Origin: Candidatus Nitrosopumilus sp.
Lineage (GTDB): Archaea > Thermoproteota > Nitrososphaeria > Nitrososphaerales > Nitrosopumilaceae
Reading direction: 5' to 3'
NCBI GenBank assembly: GCA_025699075.1
Contig: JAILWG010000002.1
Coordinates: 182,048-246,047, forward strand
Length of the DNA: 64,000 bases
Part shown: piece by piece, positions 32,378 to 41,140 of the stretch
How the letters are laid out: every line of letters begins with the position of its first letter
How positions within the stretch are numbered: the stretch's first letter is position 1
Position numbers and translations under genes: made by a program
Notes under the pieces: generated by a model
What the model was told of the DNA's origin: nothing
The model's database searches: none
The model's input: only the letters and a program-made list of their open reading frames with translations

Positions 32378-33328
32378 TTAATTTTCTACTTTAGACAGCT
32401 CTGCTAACATTGCAGATAGTTGAATTTCAGAATTTGCTCCCACTAGAACTCTATAATCATACTTTGCAATTATCTCAAGAATATCTGATAGTCTGTCATG
32501 TTTTGATTTGAAAACTGCAGAGTTTAGATATTTTAGAAAATCTGATTCTGACATTCCATATACTTTGATCAACTCAATCATTTTCTCTCTAGCTTCTGGA
32601 ACTTTTCCAGAAAGTGCAATTTTTAGGACTTCATCCACATCAGTAGTTTTTGTCAATCCTGCTGAGGACTTTACATGCTCTTCTGTGATTGCACCAAGAC
32701 TTGCAGTTGCCTGCAAAAGATTGATTGCATGTCTTAGATCTCCTTCTGAATAATCGTAGATTGCTTTGAGTCCTTTTTTGTCTGATTTTACCTTCTCATT
32801 TTTAGCAATTTCTTCTAATCTTACAATGACGTCTTCTTCAGGAATTGATGTAAATTTGAAGGTGGCACATCTACTTTGAATAGGATCAATGATTTTTGAA
32901 ATATTGTTAGCAATGAAAATAAATCTACAAATTTTTGCAGTATCTTCTATAATTCTCCTCAATGCTGTTTGAGCATCTGCAGTCATCTCATCTGCTTCAT
33001 CTAAAATAATGATCTTAAATGGAACCTGTGCCATTCCTGCAAATCTAGAGAATTTTTTGACTTTCTCTCTGACCATGCCTATTCCTCTCTCATCTGATGC
33101 ATTTAGCTCAAGTGTGTAGTCTTTGGCATAGTCTCCCAATATTTGTCTGGCAATACATAGAGCAACAGTTGTTTTTCCAACACCTGCAGAACCGGAAAAC
33201 ATCAAGTGTGGCATATCCGTTGGATCTTTGATTAAAGCTTCAAGACTGCCAATTATCTCAGTTTGATTTACAACCTCGGAGAGTTTCATTGGTCGATACT
33301 TTTCTACCCACATTCCCGTTGCAGTCAT
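32378..33328 (-). CDS. Replication factor C small subunit
   Basis: 316 residues. RFC boxes: WVEKYRPMKLSEVVNQ, Walker A GSAGVGKTT, Walker B IILDEADEMT, sensor FIANNISKIIDPIQSRCATF with the SRC arginine finger, then GDLRHAINLLQ. It loads the PCNA clamp together with RfcL (57227 in this window). It diverges from the GINS-MCM operon across a 191-bp region rich in GATC sites. Confidence 0.96.
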   Translation of the reverse strand: MTATGMWVEKYRPMKLSEVVNQTEIIGSLEALIKDPTDMPHLMFSGSAGVGKTTVALCIARQILGDYAKDYTLELNASDERGIGMVREKVKKFSRFAGMAQVPFKIIILDEADEMTADAQTALRRIIEDTAKICRFIFIANNISKIIDPIQSRCATFKFTSIPEEDVIVRLEEIAKNEKVKSDKKGLKAIYDYSEGDLRHAINLLQATASLGAITEEHVKSSAGLTKTTDVDEVLKIALSGKVPEAREKMIELIKVYGMSESDFLKYLNSAVFKSKHDRLSDILEIIAKYDYRVLVGANSEIQLSAMLAELSKVEN

Positions 33329-33519
33329 GTGTATCCAAGGCTAAATCCCATTAATAAATCCGAATTGGTTATTGTATCATACTTCATCTTAAAATCTAAA
33401 AATGCTCTAGTAATGAGCGATCAGCCTGCGATTAATTAGGATCAATTGATCTCACTAAATTGTTAACAGAATTGATCGATCCGATACTTGAGGATCTAAA
33501 TCAGATTAAGTGATCTCAA

Positions 33520-34050
33520 ATGGAAATAGATAAAATAGAAAAAATACATTCAATTGGATATCGCCTAAAGGATGCTAAGGTTACAATTCATCAAGATTTC
33601 AAATATAATGTTGCAGGCATGAAAATTGATGGCACTCAAGGTGACACAAATAACATACCACAATGGGTAGGAAAGATTCTTTCTGAAAACAAAATAGCTA
33701 CATTAGATTCTCCAGATATGATAACCCAACTCAAGCAAGCATTATCCAAAGAAAAGATGGTAGGTGAATATCAAATCTCTACACTTGATCCACATTTTTA
33801 CATCAAACTAAAGGAATCAATGACTGAATTAAACAGAGATGACTTTGATAAAGTTGAAAGTATGATGTTAGAATTATTTAGAATGAGAAGGGGCAAACTC
33901 GTAAAGATTGCTGATTCTATCAAACTAAATTCTGAACTTTACAACAAACTAACTGTTGAAGAGAATATTTTCTACAAAACAATTCATGACAACAGTGTAG
34001 AGTTTGAAAAACAGATTAGAGGGGAAAGAAATGAGCACGGCACAAGCTAG
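33520..34050 (+). CDS. GINS complex subunit, Gins23-type
   Basis: 176 residues. The small B domain comes first (VTIHQDFKYNVAGMKIDGTQGDTNNIPQWVGKILSENKIATL), then the helical A domain (FDKVESMMLELFRMRRGKLVKIADS). The BA order is the Gins23 (Psf2/3-like) layout; Gins51 has AB. The gene overlaps the MCM start by 20 bp, as gins23-mcm linkage in other archaea. GINS joins MCM and a Cdc45/RecJ-like protein in the CMG-type helicase. Confidence 0.82.
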   Translation: MEIDKIEKIHSIGYRLKDAKVTIHQDFKYNVAGMKIDGTQGDTNNIPQWVGKILSENKIATLDSPDMITQLKQALSKEKMVGEYQISTLDPHFYIKLKESMTELNRDDFDKVESMMLELFRMRRGKLVKIADSIKLNSELYNKLTVEENIFYKTIHDNSVEFEKQIRGERNEHGTS

Positions 34051-36118
34051 TACTTTTACAGATTCAGCATTGTCTGACAGGGTTAAGGAATTCTTGACTA
34101 GATTCAAGGACAGATCTGGCAATTACAAGTATGTAGATGCAATTGACGAGATGATGCCAAAGAATGCAAAATACATCATAGTTGATTACAATGATTTGGT
34201 AATCGAACCTGAAATCGAGGTGATGTTTTCTCAAAATCCTGATAGAATTTTTGATGCATTTTCACGAGCAATCAAAGAAGCACTACAAACTAGATTTCCT
34301 GAATACGCAGAAAAAATCAAAAATGAAGTTCGTGTAAGACTAATTAATTTTCCACTAGAACGAAGTCTAAGACAAATCAATGCAGAAACAATTGGAAAAA
34401 TTACAAGTGTTTCGGGAATGGTAGTTCGTGCATCTGAAGTAAAACCCCTTGCAAAGGAATTGATTTTTGTATGTCCTGATGAGCATAAAACCAAAGTAAT
34501 TCAGCTAAAGGGAATGGATGTCAAAATGCCAATAGTTTGTGATAATCCATCATGTAAACACAGAGATTTTGAGTTAAAACCAGAAGATAGTAAATTCATA
34601 GATTTTCAAATTTTAAGATTACAGGAACTACCTGAAGATTTACCTCCGGGACAACTACCACATTATATTGACGTCACAATTAGACAGGATTTAGTCGACA
34701 ATTCAAGGCCGGGAGATAGAATTATCCTTACTGGTGTGGTAAGAGTAGAACAAGAATCCGTTGCTGGGGTTCAGCGAGGACATAGTGGATTGTATAGATT
34801 AAGAATTGAGGGAAACAATATTGAATTTTTGAGTGGACGTGGTTCTAAAACTGATAGAAAGATTGGTAGAGAAGAAATTTCTCCTGAAGAAGAAAAACTA
34901 ATCAAATCACTTAGCCAAAGCTCCGATGTTTATCAAAGACTAATAGATTCTTTCGCTCCACACATTCAGGGTCAAGCATTAATCAAAGAAGCCATTTTGT
35001 TACTAATTGTTGGTTCCAACCAAAGATTGCTTGGTGATGGAAGTAAGATTAGAGGAGACATTAACGTTTTTCTTGTAGGAGATCCAGGTACTGCAAAATC
35101 TGAGATGCTAAAGTTCTGTGCAAGGATTGCCCCTAGAGGTTTGTATACTTCTGGTAGAGGTTCAACAGCTGCTGGTCTTACAGCCGCTGTAGTTAGAGAC
35201 AAAACAGGAATTATGATGCTCGAAGCAGGCGCAGTCGTCTTAGGTGATCAGGGTCTTGTAAGTATAGATGAATTTGATAAGATGAAACCTGAAGACAGAA
35301 GTGCATTGCACGAAGTTATGGAACAACAATCTGCTAGTATTGCAAAGGGTGGTATTGTAGCTACACTAAACGCAAGAACTTCAATTTTAGCTGCAGCAAA
35401 CCCAATGTATGGAAAATATGATCCTTTCAAAAATATTACAGAAAATGTTAATCTTCCAATTCCATTACTTACTAGATTTGACTTGATATTTGTTGTAAGA
35501 GATATTCCAACCAAAGAAAGAGATACACAAATTGCAAAACACATTATCAGAAGAAATACCAAGCAGGGCACTGACAAAAAATCTGTTATTGAAGTTGATC
35601 TACTAACAAAGTATCTGTCATATGCAAAACGTGGTGTACCTGAATTGACACAAGAAGCAGAAGACAAAATTCTCGATTATTATTTACAGATGAGAAATGT
35701 AGAATCTGAAGAAATGATTACAGTTACGCCTAGACAACTAGAGGGTATAATCAGACTTTCAACTGCAAGAGCAAGATTACTCATGAAAGACAAGGTGGAG
35801 GAAGAGGATGCTGAACGTGCAATATTTCTAATTCAAAGTATGCTTCAAGATGCAGGAGTTGATGTCAATACTGGTAAGGTTGATCTTGGGGTATTACAAG
35901 GAAAGCCAAGAAGTGAGGTTTCAAAGATGCAATTGTTTATGGATGTACTCAAAGGTCTTGAGGGTGATAACAAAGTTCCAGTAGAAGAAAGGACTTTTGT
36001 CAAAGAGTTAGAAAAGAGTGAGAAATTCTCAGAAGAAGAGGCAAGAAACTATATCAGAAGAATGCTCAGAGAAGCATCTATTTATGAATCAAAACCCGGT
36101 CACTATAACCGAGTATGA
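34031..36118 (+). CDS. mcm: Replicative helicase MCM
   Basis: 695 residues from the ATG at 34031, chosen over an upstream start at 34004 because GAGGGGAAAG precedes it as a ribosome-binding site and the N-terminus then matches archaeal MCMs. The N-terminal domain has an OB fold and a zinc site (VCPDEHKT ... CDNPSCKH, residues about 147-175). The AAA+ core has Walker A GDPGTAKSEM (about 351), Walker B SIDEFDKM (about 412) and arginine finger PLLTRFDL (about 482). A C-terminal winged helix ends the protein. The replicative 3'-5' DNA helicase; its stop overlaps the Hel308 start (ATGA). Confidence 0.97.
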   Translation: MSTAQASTFTDSALSDRVKEFLTRFKDRSGNYKYVDAIDEMMPKNAKYIIVDYNDLVIEPEIEVMFSQNPDRIFDAFSRAIKEALQTRFPEYAEKIKNEVRVRLINFPLERSLRQINAETIGKITSVSGMVVRASEVKPLAKELIFVCPDEHKTKVIQLKGMDVKMPIVCDNPSCKHRDFELKPEDSKFIDFQILRLQELPEDLPPGQLPHYIDVTIRQDLVDNSRPGDRIILTGVVRVEQESVAGVQRGHSGLYRLRIEGNNIEFLSGRGSKTDRKIGREEISPEEEKLIKSLSQSSDVYQRLIDSFAPHIQGQALIKEAILLLIVGSNQRLLGDGSKIRGDINVFLVGDPGTAKSEMLKFCARIAPRGLYTSGRGSTAAGLTAAVVRDKTGIMMLEAGAVVLGDQGLVSIDEFDKMKPEDRSALHEVMEQQSASIAKGGIVATLNARTSILAAANPMYGKYDPFKNITENVNLPIPLLTRFDLIFVVRDIPTKERDTQIAKHIIRRNTKQGTDKKSVIEVDLLTKYLSYAKRGVPELTQEAEDKILDYYLQMRNVESEEMITVTPRQLEGIIRLSTARARLLMKDKVEEEDAERAIFLIQSMLQDAGVDVNTGKVDLGVLQGKPRSEVSKMQLFMDVLKGLEGDNKVPVEERTFVKELEKSEKFSEEEARNYIRRMLREASIYESKPGHYNRV

Positions 36119-38241
36119 ACATAGAGAAACTAAAACTTCCTGAATCTGCAATTGAATTTTTAAAATCCCAAGGTTATGCAAAATTGTATCCTCCACAAGC
36201 AGATAGTGTAAAGTTTGGGTTATTAGATGGAAAAAGCATTTTGGTTTCAGCACCAACCGCAAGTGGAAAAACTTTGATTGCAATGCTTGCAATGATGAGT
36301 TATCTATCAAATAACAAAGGGAAGGTGATTTACCTTAGTCCGTTAAGAGCACTAGCTGCTGAAAAGTTTACAGAATTTAAAAAATTAGAAAAAGTTACTC
36401 TAGGAAATAAAGTAAAAGTTGCAATTTCAACTGGTGATTTTGAAAACATTGAAAAAAATTTAGAAAAAAGCAATATTCTAATTCTGACAAACGAAAAAAT
36501 GGATTCCATAATACGACATAATGCAGAATGGATTGATGAAATTGGTCTTGTAATTTCTGATGAAGTACATTTGATTGGAGATGAAAGCCGGGGTCCCACA
36601 CTTGAGATGATTTTAACCCAACTCAAGCTTTTAGAGACAAAACCCCAAATCGTAGGTCTTAGTGCAACAATAACAAATTCAGATGAGATTGCAGATTGGC
36701 TTGGATGTACACTAGTAAAAAATGATTGGAGACCTGTACCTCTTTCAGAAGGTGTATGTGATGAAGGAATAGTAACAATGAGTGATGGGAAAACCTTTGA
36801 AGTTGAGCGAAGTTTAAGGGGTACCCCAATAGATTTAGGCGTACAATCAGTACAACAAGGAGGCCAATCTCTGGTATTTGCAGAGACTAGAACTCGCTCA
36901 AAATCACTTGCAACAAAAGCAGCTGATGCTATATCTCAAATTTTAGAAAAAAAAGAAATTACTGAATTAGAAAAAACATCAAAAAAACTTTTGTCTGAAA
37001 ATGAACACACTGAACTCGTTAAGACCCTTGCATTGCTAGTGAAAAAAGGTGTTGCATTTCATCATGCAGGACTAAATCAAAAATGCAGAGAAACAATAGA
37101 GGAAGAATTTCGGAAAGGCACAATCAAACTCTTATCCTCAACTCCTACATTAGCTGCAGGAGTTAATCTTCCTGCAAGACGGGTTGTGATATCTAATGTA
37201 AATCGATACAATGCCAAAGTTGGAGCAAACAGACCAATTAGTATTTTGGAATACAAACAGCTTTGTGGAAGAGCAGGAAGGCCACAATACGATGACTTTG
37301 GAGAATCAATCATTGTTGGAAATGGAAATACAGAAGATCTTATGGAGTATTACATTAATGGAGAACCAGAACCAATTGAATCAAAAATTACCGATGACAA
37401 ATCTTTACGAACTCATATTCTTAGTGTTATAGTTACACATCCAGGAATAAAAAAAGAAGAGATTCTGGAATTCTTTTTGCAAACATTGGGTGGATTACAA
37501 TCAAGAAAGCCTACAATAAAATTTGCAATTGACATATCGTTACGTTTTCTTTCAAGTAAATTTCTAATTATCAAAAAAGGTGAAAGATATGCTGCAACTG
37601 AATTTGGAAAAAAGACATCAATGCTATACATTGATCCATTAACTGCAACATACTTTAGAGATTCAATTGAGAATGTTTCAGAAGAAAGAAAACATACGTT
37701 TGGATTTTTACATCTAATTACAAATTGTGAGGAATTTTTCCCAAAATTCTCCTTACGACAAAAAGACTATGAAACTGCCAGTTTGATGATCGACAACAAT
37801 TCATCACAACTACTAGAGCCAATTTCCGAGTATGATTGCTCAAGAAGTCTTTTGGCCTTACAATCTTGGATTACGGAATCTACTGAATTATCTCTCTCTG
37901 ATAGCCTCGGAATTGAGTCTGGAGACATGCATAGGATGACTGAGAATGCTAATTGGCTTTCATACTGTCTCAGGGAGATTTCAAAACATGTGGAGAGAGC
38001 AGATTTGCTTGAAGAACTAGGAGATTTGAGAAATAGGGTGATTTATGGAATAAGGGAAGAATTACTTGATTTAGTCAGGGTTAAGGGAATTGGACGGGTT
38101 AGAGCAAGAATTCTCTTTAAACATGGAATAAAGAATCTGGATGATTTGAGAAAAATTCCTGTAAATAAATTGGCAGAGATTGATAAAATTGGTTCAACCA
38201 TAGCGGATAACATAAAGGCAGAGTTACGAAAGGTTAGATAA
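36115..38241 (+). CDS. Hel308/Hjm-type DNA helicase
   Basis: 708 residues. Superfamily 2 motifs: Q-motif region LYPPQADSV, Walker A SAPTASGKT (about 46), DEVH box VISDEVHLIGDE, SAT as LSATITN and motif VI QLCGRAGRPQYD. A winged helix and ratchet domain follow, then a C-terminal HhH (VKGIGRVRARILFKHG). Hel308 unwinds lagging-strand forks and helps restart stalled forks. The ATG overlaps the MCM stop, so the two are translationally coupled. Confidence 0.93.
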   Translation: MNIEKLKLPESAIEFLKSQGYAKLYPPQADSVKFGLLDGKSILVSAPTASGKTLIAMLAMMSYLSNNKGKVIYLSPLRALAAEKFTEFKKLEKVTLGNKVKVAISTGDFENIEKNLEKSNILILTNEKMDSIIRHNAEWIDEIGLVISDEVHLIGDESRGPTLEMILTQLKLLETKPQIVGLSATITNSDEIADWLGCTLVKNDWRPVPLSEGVCDEGIVTMSDGKTFEVERSLRGTPIDLGVQSVQQGGQSLVFAETRTRSKSLATKAADAISQILEKKEITELEKTSKKLLSENEHTELVKTLALLVKKGVAFHHAGLNQKCRETIEEEFRKGTIKLLSSTPTLAAGVNLPARRVVISNVNRYNAKVGANRPISILEYKQLCGRAGRPQYDDFGESIIVGNGNTEDLMEYYINGEPEPIESKITDDKSLRTHILSVIVTHPGIKKEEILEFFLQTLGGLQSRKPTIKFAIDISLRFLSSKFLIIKKGERYAATEFGKKTSMLYIDPLTATYFRDSIENVSEERKHTFGFLHLITNCEEFFPKFSLRQKDYETASLMIDNNSSQLLEPISEYDCSRSLLALQSWITESTELSLSDSLGIESGDMHRMTENANWLSYCLREISKHVERADLLEELGDLRNRVIYGIREELLDLVRVKGIGRVRARILFKHGIKNLDDLRKIPVNKLAEIDKIGSTIADNIKAELRKVR

Positions 38242-39234
38242 TTGATTGATTTATTGATTCCATCTATAGTCTCATGCATTGTAGCATTTGTTGTAGTCTT
38301 TGTAATGACACCTCCGTTAATCAAAATTTTAGAAAAAAGAAATTTTGCAGTAAAAGACATGAACAAAAAAGAAGAAGTAATGGTTGTAAGGCCTGGAGGT
38401 CCCGCAATTATTGCAGGAATAATTGCATCAGAAATTGTTCTTTACGTATTTTTACAAATGAATGAAATTCTTGCTATTCTAATTACCACCTTTGCTGCAT
38501 TTCTAATTGGATACGTTGATGATAGAAAAGTAATGGGTGGCTGGTTCAAACCAGTTGCACTTGCAGTATCTGCAATTCCGATAATAGTATTGGGAGTATA
38601 TGACAGTAACCTTGCATTTCCCTTGTTTGGAGAAGTACAAATTCCAGCATTGTATCTTGCATTAATTATTTTCATGATTCCAATTACTGGAAATACCATC
38701 AATTCTATTGATGTTCTAAATGGAGTGGCAAGTGGATTTATGGTGATTGCTAGTTTCTCATTGTCTATTTGCTTGTTTATTGTACAAAACTATGAGATTG
38801 CAATTGTAAGTTTACCTCTTGGATTTGTCTCATTGGCTTTTTACAAATATCATAAAATCCCAAGTAAAATTTTTCCTGGAGATTCAGGAGCTTTGACGTT
38901 GGGTGCAATGTATGGTGCCATTGCAATTGTTGGTGGTGTTGAAATTCTTGCAGCAGTGGCTCTGTTACCTGCAGTAATCAATTCTTTTTTGTTCCTCTCC
39001 AGTGTAAAACGGGTTGTAGAGCATAGGCAAATCAAGGGGAAGCCTGTAGAGCACACTGATGATTTTCGATTAAAGGCAACTAATGACAAGAAAGCCCCAG
39101 TAACTTTGGTGAGGCTCATTCTTGCAGGAGGACCAATGACTGAAAAACAAGTAGGATTTGCAATTTTCAAATTGGCAATTTTTTCAGGAGTTTTGGCAGT
39201 GGTTACTGCATTCATGATGGGAGTATCGTTTTGA
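38242..39234 (+). CDS. UDP-GlcNAc-1-phosphate transferase-like (GPT/AglH-type)
   Basis: 330 residues, about ten TM helices. Starts at a TTG directly after the Hel308 stop. Conserved polytopic phosphotransferase motifs are present: FLIGYVDDRKVMGG (VDD), NTINSIDVLNGVASG (N...D..NG) and KIFPGDSGALTLGA. The family moves GlcNAc-1-P (or a related sugar-P) onto dolichyl phosphate, the first step of archaeal N-glycosylation. Found in a replication operon, an odd functional mix. Confidence 0.88.
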   Translation: MIDLLIPSIVSCIVAFVVVFVMTPPLIKILEKRNFAVKDMNKKEEVMVVRPGGPAIIAGIIASEIVLYVFLQMNEILAILITTFAAFLIGYVDDRKVMGGWFKPVALAVSAIPIIVLGVYDSNLAFPLFGEVQIPALYLALIIFMIPITGNTINSIDVLNGVASGFMVIASFSLSICLFIVQNYEIAIVSLPLGFVSLAFYKYHKIPSKIFPGDSGALTLGAMYGAIAIVGGVEILAAVALLPAVINSFLFLSSVKRVVEHRQIKGKPVEHTDDFRLKATNDKKAPVTLVRLILAGGPMTEKQVGFAIFKLAIFSGVLAVVTAFMMGVSF

Positions 39235-39461
39235 AATCTGGACTCTTCGCATTTTTGTTTGCAATGTGGGGTTTGATAATTTTCGGAGGTGGAATTTTAG
39301 TTATGATTCTTGGACCCATATCTATTTCTGGATTTGGTGAACTAGATTGGTTGATTGCATCTGTCATTAAAGCGGTAATTGCACTAGCATTGGTTGTAAT
39401 TTGGATTTTGATTTTATCAAAAATAAAGAACTGGATATTCAAAAAAGAAATTAAACTCTAA
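39231..39461 (+). CDS. Two-helix membrane protein (76 aa)
   Basis: 76 residues from a TTG that overlaps the previous stop (TTGA). Two TM helices (about 5-27, FAFLFAMWGLIIFGGGILVMIL; about 46-66, VIKAVIALALVVIWILIL) and a Lys-rich tail. Coupled to the GPT gene. Convergent with the acetyltransferase gene (4-bp overlap). Confidence 0.7.
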   Translation: MKSGLFAFLFAMWGLIIFGGGILVMILGPISISGFGELDWLIASVIKAVIALALVVIWILILSKIKNWIFKKEIKL

Positions 39462-39934
39462 CTTTCTTTCCACTGTCTTTGCTTTTTATCATACTCTTCT
39501 CTGGAATATCTGATTGAAGCTGGGGAGCCCATGACCACAGAATTTTCAGGGACATCTCTTGTAACAATTGCCCCCATTGCAACCACACTGTTTTTTCCTA
39601 CAGTGACACCTGCTTTGATTACTGCACGTGCACCAATTACTGCATTGTCTTCAATTGTAACTCCTATCATTTTATCACACATAGGATAAGGATCATTTGT
39701 CAAAACTGCGGCTGGACCAATGAATACATTTTTTCCAATTCTAGAAAGTGGTGGGATGTATGCCTGACCTTCAATCTTTGTGTTTTCACCGATTTTTACG
39801 TCATAATCAATATGTGCAAGAGAACCAATCTTGACATTGTCACCAACCTCTACATTATCTCCAACATATGAGAAATGCCAAATCTGAACATTCTTTCCAA
39901 TTTTTGCTTTTTCTGAAATAAAATTAGTAACCAT
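39458..39934 (-). CDS. Left-handed beta-helix acetyltransferase (WlbB-like)
   Basis: 158 residues built of hexapeptide repeats (ISEKAKIGKNVQIWHFSYVGDNVEVGDNVKIG, GENTKIEGQAYIPP, EDNAVIGARAVIKAGVTVGKNSVVAMGAIV). The C-terminal segment GSPASIRYSREEYDKK is the usual coenzyme A side. The order oxidoreductase - Trm112-like - this gene suggests an acetamido-sugar biosynthesis role like the WlbA/WlbB pair, acetylating an amino sugar. Confidence 0.85.
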   Translation of the reverse strand: MVTNFISEKAKIGKNVQIWHFSYVGDNVEVGDNVKIGSLAHIDYDVKIGENTKIEGQAYIPPLSRIGKNVFIGPAAVLTNDPYPMCDKMIGVTIEDNAVIGARAVIKAGVTVGKNSVVAMGAIVTRDVPENSVVMGSPASIRYSREEYDKKQRQWKES

Positions 39935-39938
39935 TATC

Positions 39939-40208
39939 TCACAAATGCCATGGGTTTGCCTTTGTAATAATTTTTTCAGGTAACTGATCCTTGTGATTTT
40001 TTAGAAATTCTATTTCTTGTTTTTTGTCACGCAGTTCATCAGGAAGCATAATTGGGATTTCTTCGATAATTGGATAAAATCTTGAACATTTAGGGCAAAA
40101 TATTGCACCTTCTGATACGACCCCTTCTTTTTCTTTTATTTCAAATAATTCCAAAGGATGACTTTTGTCAATTGGGCATGCCAAAATATCCATCATTGTT
40201 TTGTTCAT
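39939..40208 (-). CDS. Trm112-family small zinc protein
   Basis: 89 residues (MNKTMMDILACPIDKSHPLELFE ... GAIFCPKCSRFYPIIEEIPIMLPDELR). The CP-x-D and CPKC pairs and the PIIEEIPIMLP ending define the Trm112/UPF0434 group. Trm112 activates methyltransferases, but bacterial relatives also sit inside sugar loci. It overlaps the Gfo/Idh gene by 4 bp and is 4 bp from the acetyltransferase, so the three genes are one operon. Confidence 0.85.
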   Translation of the reverse strand: MNKTMMDILACPIDKSHPLELFEIKEKEGVVSEGAIFCPKCSRFYPIIEEIPIMLPDELRDKKQEIEFLKNHKDQLPEKIITKANPWHL

Positions 40209-41140
40209 TTTAGATCCAGATAGATTGGGATTCCTTTTTGACTAGATAAAAGTGCAGCTTCGGCAATCTTTGTAACATTTACTGCCTCTTGTGCTTTTAC
40301 AATTTGTTTATTTTTACCCTCAATTGCTCCAAGAAAACTTTGAATTTCAAGTAGTAATGGCTCTTGTTTTTCATTTTGAAGAATTTCTGACTCCTCATCT
40401 TTTTCCACAATAATTTCTTGGGATATAAAATCCGATGAGATTATTGCCTCGGTGCATACCGCATTAAATTTTCTTAATTTTTTTGGTGTAATCCAGTTTG
40501 ATGAAATTATCGCAACTTTATCGTTTTTGTATCCTAACATTATGCTTGCAAAATCTTCATGTTCGTGCTTTATCTTTCCTGCTCTTGCAAACACCACTTG
40601 TGGCATTTCATCAAACAACCAGTTGGCAGTATCAATATCATGAACTGATGTATCGTAAATAATTCCAACATCCTTGATATGAAGAGGCATTCTGTTTTCT
40701 CTGTGAAATTCAAGCATTACCAAATCTCCATGTTTTTTCTCCTTGACCATTTTTTTAACTACATCTACAGCTGGATTGAATCTTTCAATATATCCACAGG
40801 TAAGAATCACCTTGTTTTTTTCTGCAAGTTTTACTAGGTCTTGACCGTCTTCAGATTGATAAGTCATTGGTTTTTCTACAAAGACGTGTTTTTTTGCTTC
40901 AAGCAATTTTTTAGCAATTGCAGTATGGGTTGATGTAGGTGTTACTACAAAAGCACCATCAAATTCTTCGGTACCTAGCAATTCATCAAGTGATTCATAG
41001 TGGTTGACTGAATATTTTTCTCCATATTCCATGCTTTTTTGAGAATCGGCATCGCATACAGCTACTAAGACTCCTAATTGCGATAAAATCCTAGTGTGAT
41101 TTTTGCCCCATCCGCCAGTTCCAATTTGAACAATTTTCAT
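40205..41140 (-). CDS. Gfo/Idh/MocA-family oxidoreductase
   Basis: 311 residues. Rossmann start VQIGTGGWGKNHTRILSQL, then the EKP motif (HVFVEKPMTYQSEDGQDLV) and the catalytic His region DTSVHDIDTANWLF. NAD-dependent oxidation of a sugar or nucleotide sugar (for example the UDP-GlcNAcA 3-dehydrogenase WlbA group). It directly abuts the branched-chain aminotransferase upstream. Confidence 0.88.
   Translation of the reverse strand: MKIVQIGTGGWGKNHTRILSQLGVLVAVCDADSQKSMEYGEKYSVNHYESLDELLGTEEFDGAFVVTPTSTHTAIAKKLLEAKKHVFVEKPMTYQSEDGQDLVKLAEKNKVILTCGYIERFNPAVDVVKKMVKEKKHGDLVMLEFHRENRMPLHIKDVGIIYDTSVHDIDTANWLFDEMPQVVFARAGKIKHEHEDFASIMLGYKNDKVAIISSNWITPKKLRKFNAVCTEAIISSDFISQEIIVEKDEESEILQNEKQEPLLLEIQSFLGAIEGKNKQIVKAQEAVNVTKIAEAALLSSQKGIPIYLDLK

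Noticed and set aside
35248-35667. Long minus-strand frames within mcm, hisS and hel308
   Set aside because: They are antisense shadows of well-recognised genes with intact motifs.
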